A stretch of 64,000 nt of DNA from Polytrichum commune (Eukaryota > Streptophyta > Polytrichopsida > Polytrichales > Polytrichaceae). The notes beneath the pieces were generated by a model. The model had not been told where the DNA came from and made no database searches. It worked only from the letters and a program-made list of their open reading frames with translations. A program made the translations under genes and the position numbers. Shown piece after piece: positions 11,007 to 22,710 of this stretch (its first letter is position 1; each line of letters starts with the position of its first letter). The DNA lies in the NCBI GenBank assembly GCA_950295325.1, contig OX485808.1:31578527-31642526 (forward strand), given 5' to 3'.

Positions 11007-11690
11007 TTCGTCCCAATAGACGTTGTCACCACCACTTTAATCAATTAGCGCAACCGTTTTCACGAGGAGCAGTAAGAAATCACTCTTGACACAATTCACC
11101 AGCAAAGCTAGCTAGTGTGCAATCAATTTCCAGGAACATGATCGAATACAAAGGAAGGGAGAGGAATTAGCTACAGATCGATCAATCCTCCAAGCTCTCG
11201 GATCAATCATTGCTCCAACAGATTTCACGTGATTCAACTGAGATGGCTAGGGTAGGGTGCAGTTGTCTCCAGAGCGTGATCGGATACAAATCAAGGCAGT
11301 CAATGGGAAGGCTATCTACAGATCATTCCACAAAGAACCTTAGGGTGTTGTCTGCTTCGATACAAAATAATCATTTCTTCGAAGAATGTTCCACGTTTCC
11401 TTTCCAGATTGGTGAAGACCATGTTCAATCCAACGTGCAAATTAACTCTCGGCATCAAAGTGTTGAACAAGATAGTACTGTATGGTATCTTGTCCCGGCA
11501 GAATTCAACTCAAACAAATCCAAAAGCAAAGGCAGGGTGCAATATGATCTCCAGCAGCATGATGAGTTACGAAGGTGAGGATAAGGAAATTTGAAAATGC
11601 TCTCCCGCCCATTTGGGGTTAGTTGTGACTCATGTAGAACTGGGAGTGTCATGACTGATAACCGGTGGATCCTCCAACTCCAAGTTTTGG
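11007..11690 (-). promoter_or_regulatory. Arm D promoter and leader, E2F-like site
   Basis: CTCCCGCCC at 11602-11610 is GGGCGGGAG on the coding strand. Outside it, the coding strand reads ACCGGTTATCAGTCATGACA, identical to arms A and E, which fixes a conserved outer boundary near 11680. Repeated leader units follow towards the gene, ending in CACGAGGAGCAG and TTAGCGCAACC near 11040-11070. Confidence 0.5.
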
Positions 11691-13301
11691 TGTACTGAAG
11701 AAGCTGGTTACTGCTCCCCTCAAGTTCCTCATCCATCTCCCTTCGTGTGCCAATTAGTTCATGATGCTAGGTTTAAGCGAGAAGTATGTAATGAAGGGAA
11801 TAAATGGAGAAAAGTCCATACATGACTTCCAATTTGGCTAAAATCCATGAATCACTATATTTTTCATGATTTTGAGACTATTTAAGGATGTGATTTTCAA
11901 ATAAAGAACAAGAAAAACAAAAAAATATATTCAATGTGACTTAATAAAGTGATTTGCATGGGCTGCACTAACCAACTTGGCACAAATGCATGTCATCATA
12001 ATAAGAAATTGAACTAGATATTAAATCATTTGGATTTATTTTGAGACTCTCCAAAGTCTCTAATTAACGAATATAATGATATGAGATATGTACTAGTCTA
12101 TAATGCACGTGAGGAGACAAACTACGGGTTGTAATAAGGGCAGGTTTCCATGTAGGCCACTCGCCCATCATATTCTAGTGTGGATAAGGAAAAACTTGGC
12201 CAAACGTAAAGGAAATATGATGGGGTAGGGTTCATATGTGCCAACTAGCTACTCCCATCTTCTCAAATCCCGACCCACCTACTAACCTTCTCCTCCTTCT
12301 AAAACCAGTCTTGAAAACCTTCGGTGACCAGCACTTGTAGGTACAAGGTTCTTCATGGGGCACATGGAAGTCCAGTGGCCTCTATCCACAACCCTCCACA
12401 TTCTAGTGAGCTGCCGGAATGTGGTTGGATGACGGCTTGTGCTTAAGTACGTGCGAACACCTCCAACCCATTATTTTCTAAAATCTAGTGGGCAAGCGAC
12501 CTATATGAAAACTCACTCTAAGACATCCTTGTGCTATCTACTGAGTCGTGGAACCGATGAGATAGATACATAAGAAACCATGCTGCAGCATGTAGCACGA
12601 CAACACATGTACAATATCGAATGTTACAATGTTCAACATGTCACAAGTGCCACTTGCTATGGTTTATATTTGTCGTATTCGTGTCGAATGAAGACATGAC
12701 ACACCAATGAGCGTTGGTAAGCACTATGCGAATCTTCAATCATTGCTCCAAAAGAATAATGCTAGGATAATATAAGAGGTTTCGAAAACCTTTATATCTA
12801 CGACCGAGGTAGAGGGTACCTTTAGAAAAGGTTGTACATGTGGCACCATCGTAGTGGTGAATTTCAGTGGTCTTGTAGTGGATCGTCCATGAATACTAGG
12901 AATGCATGTGATGGGTATATGAACCATTGCAGATTTGACATATTCAAAAGTGCCATGTATCACAAAACAAATGAATGACCAAAATCCGCATTAGGGTTGA
13001 CCATGTGCCACGACAAATGAATGAGGGTTCGACATGAGAAATGTTGAATCTAGCATGGTACTTGGGATCCCCACGGCGGCAACACCTGTATAATAAGAGG
13101 GGGTCATCGGCATAATATGTTTTGACATTCTATAATAAGTTCATAGTAAAACATGAAAGTATCATAATAAGATGATCAAATGTATAAATAAGATGAAATT
13201 TAAATATAAGACATTTTCTTGTTACAAAATAAATTTTTAACTCTTATTGTATCCTAAGACTCATGTATAATGACTTTCCTTATTATTATATTATTATTTC
13301 A
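11691..13301. other. AT-rich spacer before the giant transposon
   Basis: No gene is supported. A dispersed repeat occupies 12780-13060. The last 100 bases are very AT-rich and form the insertion target of the hAT element. Confidence 0.55.
12780..13060. repeat. Dispersed repeat shared with 770-1370
   Basis: Shared phrases include ACTCAAAAGTGCCA-GT-TCAC, CCGCATTAG and ACAAATGAATGAGG, in the same order and direction as at 1225-1365. A further block (GTGGATCGTCCATGAATA) parallels 820-840. In the left copy the repeat runs directly into module 1. Confidence 0.55.
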
Positions 13302-13309
13302 TTTATTAG
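13302..13309. repeat. Left 8-bp target-site duplication of the hAT element
   Basis: TTTATTAG lies immediately outside the first base of the left inverted terminus. The identical octamer follows the right terminus at 28743-28750. An 8-bp duplication is the standard signature of hAT insertion. Confidence 0.9.
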
Positions 13310-13396
13310 CAGGGTTGTCTATTGTGTCGTGACGGAGGGTAATCCCGGCATAATGTCGTGCCGTCACGACACGTATCCGTCACGACATTATGCCGG
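13310..13396 (+). repeat. Left terminal inverted repeat and subterminal hairpin
   Basis: The 13-bp terminus is followed by GTCGTGACGG at 13326-13335 and its complement CCGTCACGAC at 13361-13370 and 13377-13386. CCGGCATAATGTCGTG at 13345-13360 pairs perfectly with CACGACATTATGCCGG at 13381-13396, a 16-bp stem with a 20-base loop. Such clustered subterminal motifs are where hAT transposases usually bind. Confidence 0.85.
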
Positions 13397-13539
13397 ATGC
13401 TGTCTTTATCCTGACGGACTTGAATTTTACCGATTTTTTTGTGTAATTACATTAACCCAATTCGGACACGTAGGATTTACAATGTCCACGTGTGATGACA
13501 TGTCAGCAAAGTAAAGGTAAAGTGGGGAAAAATTTACTA

Positions 13540-13795
13540 GAGCCCGTCCGCCCCCCCGTCCGCCCCCATTCCCAACCCCCGTTCGCCCACGTTCCCCCCC
13601 GTCCGCTCCCGCTCCCCGCCCCGTCCCCAACCCGTCTGCTCCCCCCGTCCGCTCCCCCCCCACTCCCCCGTCCGCCCCCTCCATCCGCTCCCCCGTCCGC
13701 CCCCCCGTCCGCTCCCCCCCCTCCGTCCACTCCCCGTCCGCTCCCCGTCCGCTCCCCCCCCCTCCGTCCACTCCCCGTCCGCTCCCCCGTCCGAT
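13540..13795. repeat. C-rich minisatellite array 1
   Basis: Short variable units centred on GTCCGCTCCCC repeat about twenty times. The array lies between the left end and the transposase. The G-rich complementary strand has closely spaced G runs able to form quadruplexes. Long open frames across it on both strands (Pro/Arg/Ser or Gly/Arg/Asp) are artefacts of the repeat. Confidence 0.85.
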
Positions 13796-14040
13796 TCGAA
13801 TACTATAAATTGAGGGTTCAAGGTGCCATTTTTGCCTCCACTGACATAGTGTGTCTCAAGTCTTTTGATTCTCCTTTGAGGAGTGAGGATTGAATGCGTG
13901 AGACCCGAATGCAGAGGATACTTTGTCCAATCTAGTGACTGTGAATTAGGGTTGCCCTTGTGGCACTCTTGAACAAGACCTAGTATGCGATCAAAGTTAC
14001 TTGCTCTAACTTGTTTGTATTTGCAGGTTTTGTTGAAGTC

Positions 14041-17000
14041 ATGCCACGCCAAAATGATGCATGGGATCATTGGTACGAGGATAAGGGCCGGGATGGTTCC
14101 CGGTAAATCACAAAGGCAGGTTAAATGTAGGTTTTGCCCGTTCGTCATATCTTACCGAGGAAATAGAATGTTGGCCCACCTTGGTTATAGACCTCCTGTA
14201 GGGGGTGCTTGTGATGTTTCCACATGTAGGATGGTTCCCCCGCATATTAGGGTCTTGTTTGAACATTGCGGAGGCATTGTGCCCTTACATGTAGGCATTG
14301 TAAATGAGGACTCTCCGGTGCCAGATATTGTACCTCTGGAGCCTATTATAGCGGACTCCGTAATTAGTGAAACAGAGCCTTTGCTTATGTCCCAATCCAC
14401 TCAACATTCTGATGTTGTGATATATGGCACACCTCCTGGTGAACTACGTCAACTCAACATAACGGAGGGGTTCAATGTGTCAACAAAACAACTCCTTGAT
14501 AAAGCATGGGCAACGGCTTTTTATGAAGCTAACATTCCTTCAACATTGTGAGACATCCTGCATTTGTTCATGCTGTGCGTGAAACTACCCGTCATCGAAT
14601 GCCAGCCTACACACCACCATCGTACAATGCCATCCGTACGAAGTTCTTAACTGATAAAAAGGTTGACCTAGATAGGCAAGTGAAGGAGAAGCTGGGGAAT
14701 TCCGTTGACAAATATGGCGTTACACTATGTTGCGATGGATGGGACAACGTGCAAAACCGACCTCTCCTAAACGTTCTTCAATGTGGCACAAAGGGAGACG
14801 TTTTCTTGGGTACCATTGATACCATGGGAAATCACAAGGATCATGTCTACGTTGCTGCTCAAATTCAACCATTTGTGGAATAGGTTGGTCGACATAGTGT
14901 GGTCCAAGTTTGCACCGACAATGCCCCAGTTATGGCCTCCGCTGCTCGCGACTTGATTCGAGCAAATCCCGATCTATATTTTCAAGGATATGCTGCACAT
15001 TGCCTAGATCTCCTCTTAGAAGATTGGGGGAAGGAGGAATGGGTGAAAAAGTTGGTAAAAAAAACGCGCCATATTTGTGTATTTGTTAAAAACCATCATG
15101 CTTCTCAAGCTATATTCCGGAGGTTGTCACCAAATCTCTCACTCCGCCTACCTGTAGAGACCCGTTTTGCAACGAACTTCATCATGATAGAACGTCTTCT
15201 CCAAGTACGCAATGCTTTGGAAAGAATGGTGGTTGATGAGGATTGGCCTACTCTAATGCGTGATATGAGGAGGAGATCTCGCACCTCTTACATGAAGGGC
15301 TCTGCTATGCGAAGCTTTATACGTTCTGATGGATTCTGGAACACGTGCGAATTTTTTTTGTATATGGTGATCCCGGTTGTTAAAGCTCTTCGTATATTTG
15401 ATGGCAAGGCGCCTGCAATGGGAATGGCTTGGAGGGTCATGCATGATTTACAAACCCATATTCGTGGATTCAGTAAACCTCCATTTCGCTTAAGCCCTGA
15501 GCTTGCTACAAATGCTATGCTAACGTTTCAAAATAGATGGAGGTTGATGTTGAATGATCTACATTGGGCTGGAGCGATGTTAAATCCGCTTCTACGTGGT
15601 TGGGCCCTACTCCATGAGGATGACAATCCGAGGACAATCCTAAATCGAGTTCTTCGCAGGCTTGCTCAAGATGAGGACACTTATGTCCAAATCCTCCACC
15701 AGTACCAAGATTTCCTTGAAAATCGAGGGCCTTTTGCTGATTCTACTGACCTGAGCGTGCATGCCGCATCTCTCCATGAATGGTGGGATGCAATGGGAGG
15801 TGGAGCTAAAGCCCTCCAAACAATAGCAAGACGTATCCTTGCACAAGTATATTCCGCATCCGCATGTGAACGCAATTGGAGCATGTACTCATATGTTCAC
15901 AACAAGAGTCGCAATCGCTTGAAGCATAGTCGTGCTGAGGACCTCGTCTACATATATACCAATAGTAGGCTCATTCGACATTGGAGGGGCCCAAGACCTG
16001 CGCAATGGTACGAATTGAATGAGGTCCATTCTGACGATGACCTTGAGGAAGAAGATGACAACGAAGATGACGTGGATCCAAATGATAGGGCCGGAAATGA
16101 TGATGACAACAATGTTGATGACATCGACTTTTATTTGGATGACCTCGATTCCGAGAATCATGATTCAGAAGATGAGGATGGCAATGGTGGTGATGGAAAC
16201 CTTGGGGTGTTTGATTTTGATGAACCGGATGTCCCCCAACATAACGACGGAATGCATGATGCTCATGAGGGGTCTATTGGAGGACCGCCTTTTGAAACTC
16301 TCCACACTGGACAAGGGTTTCGCCCTGACCATAATGTTGCTATGGGGGCAAGTGAGAATGTAGGAATTGAAGTAGATTCTTTGCAACCTCGGAGCGATTC
16401 TCTTTCTTTTGGTGAAGGTGACAATGTACTACCCGTAAATGAGCCAACGCACGTTCAACAGGATCCACTTCCAACCCGAGTACATTCTGAATCCATAGAC
16501 GCCTCCCTCATATCCAACCATCGTGTAGAAGATCAAACGCCCAATATTCCTGAAATACCTACAACTCGATTTCGTGCTCTTCAAAGAACTGCATCCACCT
16601 CTACAGTGCAAGTGCATGCACAAGGTCAACGTCGTCCTCTCACTCGAAGTATTGCCAATACTTCTATATTGGGTGTTTTACGTGCAACTACGGTAGGTGC
16701 TACTTTGGTTGCTATACACAATGTTTCAAGAAATGTTACTACTGAGGCGCCACGTCGTCAATCTGTTCGTCGACATGTTGTTGAGAACACACCAATTGCA
16801 ATTCCGTCCGCATCAGTTTCACTTCCACACAGTCAATCCAATGAAACAGGTGGCCTTGGAGTTGGAGGCGGAAGTACAACGGGGGATGTTTTTATAGATG
16901 GAAGTAGAGATGAAGTGCACTCAAGTCGTGGTACGGGTGGAGGGCGTCAGAGAACTACGAGAGGTGTCAAACGTACTAGGAAGAAGTATCAGGGAAGATC

Positions 17001-17241
17001 GCTTCCGTTTACTGCTGAAGATTACAATGAAGATGAGGGTAGACCACATCTAGATGAAAATGGCATACAGGATGCAGAGGGCTCCCGGCCGACCAAGAAG
17101 ATAATTTTCTCACAATGTGACCGAGAGTTGCATCTTCGGAGCGCGACTCCCCAAACGGATGATGATTGCAGCACAGACGAGTCTGAAGAGGACCCAAGAT
17201 GTGTCGAAGCAAATGATCCCACAGTACGGATTCGAACGTAA
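14041..17241 (+). pseudogene. hAT-family transposase with BED-like finger, damaged
   Basis: DNA transposase for the surrounding element. The likely start is MPRQNDAWDHWYEDKG. A BED-like finger follows (VKCRFCPF ... LAHLGY), then the RNase-H-like core and the C-terminal dimerisation segment (ERNWSMYSYVHNKSRNRL). The catalytic triad is visible: Asp at 14734 (CDGWD), Asp at 14917 (CTDNA) and Glu at 15868 (ACERNW). Three lesions break the frame: an apparent extra base in a CCC run near 14100, a missing base in a T run near 14538, and an in-frame TAG at 14881. The two shifts compensate. After the dimerisation segment the frame stays open for about 400 residues: first an acidic Asp/Glu stretch, then an unrecognised basic/Ser-rich tail. 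hAT transposases normally end soon after dimerisation. An upstream acceptor-like TTTGCAG at 14020 suggests a 5' intron. Confidence 0.8.
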
Positions 17242-17398
17242 TGGTTTTGTACAAATGCAATATTTTGGTGCTTCCACGTACTCCCATAATTTATTACTTA
17301 CGTCAAAATTGATACAAGTTACAATCTTAGGGCCTTCGGTAAGACATTTAGACCACAAAGCGAACATTATCTTCGAAGTTGTATCATTTTATTATATT

Positions 17399-17404
17399 AA
17401 TAAA
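17399..17404 (+). terminator. Candidate poly(A) signal after transposase
   Basis: AATAAA lies 158 bp beyond the transposase stop in an AT-rich stretch. Plausible but weak by itself. Confidence 0.35.
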
Positions 17405-17940
17405 ATTATTTATTGCATATTTTTTTAAAATTTAAAAATACAATATGGTTGTCAACTTAGCATTGCAATTAATTTCCAACAACATGTTATGCCTTTATTA
17501 ATTACTATTTTATATTATTCTTACTGTGAATGGAGTTTTATGTTTATTTATTGAGCTTCTTAAAAAAAATGCTTTTATAAATATTGCAATCCCCTATTGC
17601 TCGATTGTACATACTTTGTTGGTGACATCCTCTTTTTGAGGACCATTCTATCCGTTTTATATAATTATATCTTTATGTGGTATTCAATATTGACTATGTA
17701 GTCAATAGTACTTTTGGTTAGACTATCATATGAATTACTAATATTCAAGTAAGTTTTTAAAAGTTTCGAATAACATTAAAATATGTGGCATCCATATGCT
17801 ATCTTTTACACGATCTTAGAAATGACAACTTGTCAGTAAATCCTCTTTATATTACATATTCTTTGAACATGAAATACGTTCATTGTGTCCAAAGTCTTCC
17901 TCCGTTCCTATACAACTTTCTAAACATGGTACAAAAATGC

Positions 17941-20244
17941 CTAATCCGAATCTGAATCGAGGTCTATTCTAGCTGAAGTAGATCCTCGTCGTGCTCGAGA
18001 TGATTCCCCCGCTTTCATATTTCGCGTTGTTCCACGGGTGAAATATGGACGACTACCAGGAGACAATGGAACGGCATTACGTGGTCTAGGCCCACCATTT
18101 AGCCATCTCAATACCGCATCATCCGCAACTCTATGCAAGAGTGCATCAATTGCAGCCAACTGCAGCCTGTTCTTGTAGTACCCCACCTCTAACTGCAATT
18201 CAAATCTCGGATCCCGTTCCGTAGGCACGTCATTTGCATCTTTTTCCAAATCATGCTCCGATACTGATTCGAGACCTGCTGCATTGTACCAAGGAGGATG
18301 AATGCCTCTCTTTAATTGTCTGCTGGTTGTATCCCAATGTCATTCAAGAGTTTGGTACAAAAATATTTTCAAGCCATGATCGGGGGGCTTGTTGGGATAC
18401 AACTCGTCTGCAACATACAAAATTTGACGTGCATTCCGTGTCCAGTCGCCATCTATGTTCTCGTGCCATAGCTCAACCTTGGCACAATTGTATAACCAAC
18501 TCCACTCAACATTCTCCTCATCAAACTCTTGAAGATCGAAGGGAAAGTCTCATGGCTTTAATACATAGTCGTTAGGCATGTAATCCCGAAGGCCAAATTG
18601 GAGATACAAACGAGGGTGGAAGGGTGATCTGCAATGAGGACATTGGCGTTTCTTGATCATATTCCCTATTAGACATTGTGGATGGAATTGGGCCCCACAT
18701 GATCCAACTTGATAGCATCCTTCCGGGCCAAATGGAGATTGGCAAATCGTACACGCGGTTCCGTCGAAGATCATTGTATGTGGATTTGGCCATAACAACT
18801 CACCCCTCATGCGGAATTGATATTCATGCACTTGGGTCACATCCCAATGGTGATCTAGGTCGGTCACTTGACGCCAATCGATGCTCCCGTTTGGCAATGT
18901 TCACTCATTAGTTATATCCCACCTACTAGGGTACATATGCTCATCTTCTGGCCATTACGTGAGCATCATGTTCCGCATTCTCTGATTGCGGTTCCATTCT
19001 TTCTAGATACTCTCAAACTCAGCTTCAAATTGACGAGCCTTGGCCATAGCAAGCAATGTGCTTGTCCTCATATTCTTGCGCTCCACAATCGCATCCAACA
19101 GGAATTTCTTCAACCTTGCATTCTGCTCCTCCAGTCCGCCAATCTTGGCTTCGTGATCAACAACCACTTCATTGACCACTTGAAGTTGTTGTTGTATGTC
19201 CACCACCTCCTTTTGCAAAGCCTCTATCTTTCCTCGCATTACTTCATTCCTCATACATACTTCCAGAGCTTGTGACTTTGCAATCTAGGCCTCCTGTAAA
19301 GTTGCGTCCCTCTCTGCTTCCGAAGACTGAAAGTTAAGTGGTGTACTACTTGAACTGCCAGCCTCCCCCATCGTAAGTGTTGCAACTCGATTTTCCAACT
19401 CGAAAATCATCGTTTTATACTCACGAATTTCCAACGCATGTTGCTTACGCAATTCCTCCATTCTGCTCTCCATCGGGTCCGCTCCAAGTTCACCAAGGTT
19501 TACCTCGTCTAGGACCTCGTTAACCACGTCGTTGATCAGGTTGTTGACCTCGACATTTGCCTCCATGCCCTCATCCATATGCTCAAACGCCTCTTCGATG
19601 GCCATCTCCACGTCATTGGCTGGTCGTTTACGATTACGTGGCTTTTTTGGTTCCCGACCCTCTGGAATTGGGGCCCCAGGCTCATCCACTAGTCGAGGAT
19701 TCCTCTTGAACCACTCCGGAACGGGAGTGTATGGAATATCTGGAACTGTGCATTTAGTGAATGCAATTCCAATACCCCCAAATTTCTGATTATGCAGAGC
19801 AGCCAAACTTGACCAATCCACCCTAACTCGCAACACGTGCTCCGCATACATCATACACGCCACCGACTTTGGAATTGCACTCTTGGGCCATCTATCCAAA
19901 TTGGAGATACTTCTAAATATCGTTAAGAATCTTCATTTTGCCTCCACGTCATCAAGCTGCATATAACTCGCACTGATGGCCTTACAATGTCGCTCGTGAC
20001 AAGGTCTTGGCCACAACCGATCAAAGTGAGGGAAGCCCACGTACTGCATTGCAGTCTTCGCTGACCACGGTTGTGGTACATTCTCCCAACCTGCCCTGGT
20101 TTTTTGGGTGTTGTCATCATAAACATCCCACTCCAACCCAGCGGCCTTGCGTACATGTGATCTGTGACAACCTGATCCTCCACTTGCCATGTCCCCAGAT
20201 CCTCCACTTGCCATGTCTGGAAATCCTTCACTTGCCGTATCCAC
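17941..20244 (-). pseudogene. Coiled-coil and RING-like cargo gene with seven in-frame stops
   Basis: One reading frame runs 768 codons on the minus strand with no frameshift but with internal stops at 19933 (TGA), 19285 (TAG), 19003 (TAG), 18955 (TAA), 18901 (TGA), 18550 (TGA) and 18340 (TGA). The first ATG is at 20214. The N-terminal part has a tandem MASGGSGD repeat and WSAKTAMQYVGFPHFDRLWP. A middle part follows (DRWPKSAIP ... VDWSSLAALHNQKFGG) with Lys/Arg-rich and acidic stretches. Two Leu/Glu-rich coiled coils lie at about 19500-19290 and 19254-19010. Then comes a RING-like zinc site, CTIC ... CGAQFHPQC ... CPHC, at about 18750-18610, followed by FHPRLYLQFGLRDYMP. The C-terminal end is Ser/Arg-rich. 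It could be a ubiquitin-ligase-like or DNA-associated protein. It converges on the transposase gene. Confidence 0.65.
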
Positions 20245-20689
20245 CCAAATTGTAATTTCTAATTCTGATCTAGACCTCTAATTTTTAAATTACTAATTGC
20301 ACTCCATAATAGTGCTACAAAACATCCAAGCATACACTTCAAAATAGTGTTGCTATGGAATTAGTTCAAAAATGTCGTTAAAAATTAAAGTTCAAAAATT
20401 CAGCACACCCTTCGAGCAGCCCGCTACCAGCGCTCACGCAGAGGCCAGTTGATTGGGCGCGTCACAAGAAATATGCCACGTCATAAGGGAACGGGTCTAC
20501 GTGGATCACACCCACAAACAGGTCAGTAAAAATATTATAAAAGGGTCCCAAAAAAATGATCCTTAACTCCTCCGAGCATCCCGCTACCCCGCACTCTGTA
20601 GTAGAGGAGGGTCGTCCGGGCGCCCACAAGGAGTGGAATGGGGTATGTAAGTGGTCCCCTCCACTTATATATCCCTCCATCTGCTCCCC

Positions 20690-21080
20690 GTTCCCACCCA
20701 GTCCGCACCCGTTCCCTATCGTCTGCGCCCGTTCCCCTCCCAGTCCGCACCCGTTCCCCTCCTGTCCGCACCAATTCCCTCCCGTCCGCGCCCGTTCCCC
20801 TCCCACTCCGCACCCGTTCCCTATCGTCCGCGCCCGTTCCCCCCCAGTCCGCACCCGCACCCGTTCCCACCCCCGTCCGCACCCGTTCCCTTACGTCCGC
20901 ACCCGTTCCCTTACGTCCGCCCCCTCGTTCCCCTCCGTCCGCCCCATGTTCCCCTCCGTCCGTTCCCCTCAGTCCGCTCCCGCGTTCCCCCCGTCCGCTC
21001 CAACGTTTCCTCTCATCCGCTCCATGTTCCCCTACGTCCGCTTTAGAGTTCCCATCCGTCCGCTCCCGCGTTCCCCTTGA
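20690..21080. repeat. C-rich minisatellite array 2
   Basis: Units of the form CCGTCCGCACCCGTTCCC and shorter variants repeat about twenty times. The array lies upstream of the minus-strand cargo gene starting near 20244. The unit composition shifts from GCACCCGTTCCC on the left to GCTCCCGCGTTCCC on the right. Confidence 0.85.
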
Positions 21081-21097
21081 ATCTGCACTTTTTAACT

Positions 21098-21232
21098 TTT
21101 TTTAGAAGTTTGGACATAGTCTCGGTTTTTTGGCTCTCAAAAATTCATATGAAGTCCAAAAAATGAGTTCTTAGTATCCATGGATAGGTAATGAAGTCCT
21201 CTACATGAATATGCAATAATATTTTTACTGCA
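21098..21232 (+). repeat. Conserved internal block, copy 1
   Basis: The block runs from AGTTTGGACATAGTCTCGG through GTATCCATGGATAGGTAATG to TGCAATAATATTTTTACTGC. Copies 2 and 3 start at 24365 and 27803 in the same direction. Here the C-rich array lies before the block, with only a trace after it (to about 21255). The phrase ATCCATGGAT is palindromic. Function unknown. Confidence 0.8.
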
Positions 21233-21590
21233 CATTCCCGCGTCCCCCCATCCGCACCCCATCTAACTTAGGCCCTTCGCAAATAATATATGTGACACTA
21301 AATATCATAACCGGTGTACTTATTCACATAAAACTAATGAAGGATCCCTCAAGCAACAAAGTAACCAATGTAGTATGATGACCAACAAATTATCACCCCA
21401 TAGAAGTATGCAATAATAAGCGGTTGGTTGAAATTTTATAAAAAATATATATCATAGAAGTGGTACAATATATTGTACAAGTAATAATTTTATTATTGCA
21501 ACGGCGGTACAAATGCCCTTTATAAATCACATACATGAACAAACCATGCACGATTTAATATTCCACTTTATTCCGTCAACTTGACTTCCG

Positions 21591-22143
21591 TTATGGCAAC
21601 CTCGTAGATGCTTGTGGCTTCCGTCGAGGGTCCATTTTTGGGAGAGGATTCGGTCGAAGTAAATCAACATAGCTAATCGTTCGGTCTTTCATCCGTTCCT
21701 TCAATGGTAGCCGATGAGGTGATAATCCTCTCCTCTTCTTACGAAAAGGCAAAGTCCTTGAAGATTTTCCCGCTACCTTGACATCTTCAATGTTGATTGA
21801 ATTGTCATCCACATCCCCGGGCTTCACCCAAATATCCACACTCAAACCAACCACATCATTTGGCTTCACCCACGTTTTTTGTTAGGTCTTTCTCCACTGC
21901 ATTGATCTCGAATTTCGCCGCATATCGTCGTTGGTCCTCCTCCGCCCTCAACTTCCATGCTTGTGTAGATTGTGAGAAAGGGGTCATGACATAGTCATCA
22001 CGAAATCGATCTCTAGCACTTCTCTCATCTCTCTCACGCTCGGGTGATGGATTGAATGGAATATCGGGTTCACCTAAATTTGCTATCTCCTCATCACATC
22101 CTAGACCCTCAAACATGTCTCTCTTCTCTCCCATCCTATCCAT
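21591..22143 (-). pseudogene. Small unknown cargo gene, one-base frameshift
   Basis: Starts with MDRMGEKRDMFEGLGCDEE, a highly charged protein with ERERDERSARDRFRDDY and SQSTQAWKLRAEEDQRRYAA. The first frame ends at 21856. A second frame beginning at 21869 continues with the tandem motif WVKPNDV ... WVKPGDV and a basic tail (KKRRGLSPHRLP). Removing one base from the AAAAAA run near 21880 would join them, so a one-base slip or a base-calling error is likely. I do not recognise a family. Total length would be about 182 residues. It lies on the same strand as the RING-like gene and could have been its 5' neighbour or partner. Confidence 0.5.
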
Positions 22144-22414
22144 GATACTCTACCCTCGTTATATGTATGAGTTTAAATGCTCTACTTATATACTGAGTTC
22201 AAAGGACTTTATGAAATTTACAATATTTGATGTAATCTAAGATGTAGAGGATCCAATTCTCGTTGGTAAGATAAAGACAACACAATAGGAATAAAAAGAA
22301 AGTTGGTGAAGTCAAAAAGTTAGTTGCACTTTTTGAAAAAGTCCCCCGACACCCGCATTGGAAACCTCTTTGATACCTCTTTGAAGCTTCTATATTTGAT
22401 GGGTTGTCCTTTTA

Positions 22415-22710
22415 TTCAATAAATCACATATTTGTGCTTCAACCTTAGTAGTTCGTATGGTTTCACAACCCACACACATTCGAATGTCATTTTAATTCAA
22501 CAAAGTATATATTTCAACCTTTGTGGTTCATATGGTTTTACAACGCATTTCAGACATCCGAATGTCATTTTCATTCAACAAATCACATATTTGTGCTTCA
22601 ACCTTAGTGGTTCATATGGTTTCACAACCCACACGCATCCCCTTGCCCTTTCATTCAACAATTCACATATTTGTGCTTCAACCTTTGTGGTTCCTAAACC
22701 CTAAACCCTA
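22415..22710. repeat. Roughly 80-bp tandem repeat ending in telomere-like motif
   Basis: About 3.5 copies of a unit containing ATTTGTGCTTCAACCTTAGT and GGTTCATATGGTTTCACAAC, spaced 78-83 bp. The last copy runs into CCTAAACCCTAAACCCTA at 22693-22710, the plant telomere motif on the complementary strand. Internal to the hAT element. Confidence 0.75.

Larger units (their letters stand above)
7160..11690. repeat. Convergent two-gene module, copy 2
   Basis: This is the most complete copy. Left arm: promoter with GGGCGGGAA at 7215, gene C at 7708-8388. Right arm: gene D ending at 10122, and a promoter that closes with ACCGGTTATCAGTCATGACA on the minus strand at 11637-11680. The central 3' region 8389-10121 matches the centres of copies 1, 3 and 4. 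The left end lacks the ACCGGTTATCAG block, so the copy is slightly truncated there. Confidence 0.7.

Noticed and set aside
13427-13893. Long open frames on both strands rich in Pro/Arg/Ser or Gly/Asp
   Set aside because: They lie in the C-rich minisatellite, where short GC-rich units leave all frames open. The same holds at 20462-21105, 24414-24976 and 27844-28495.
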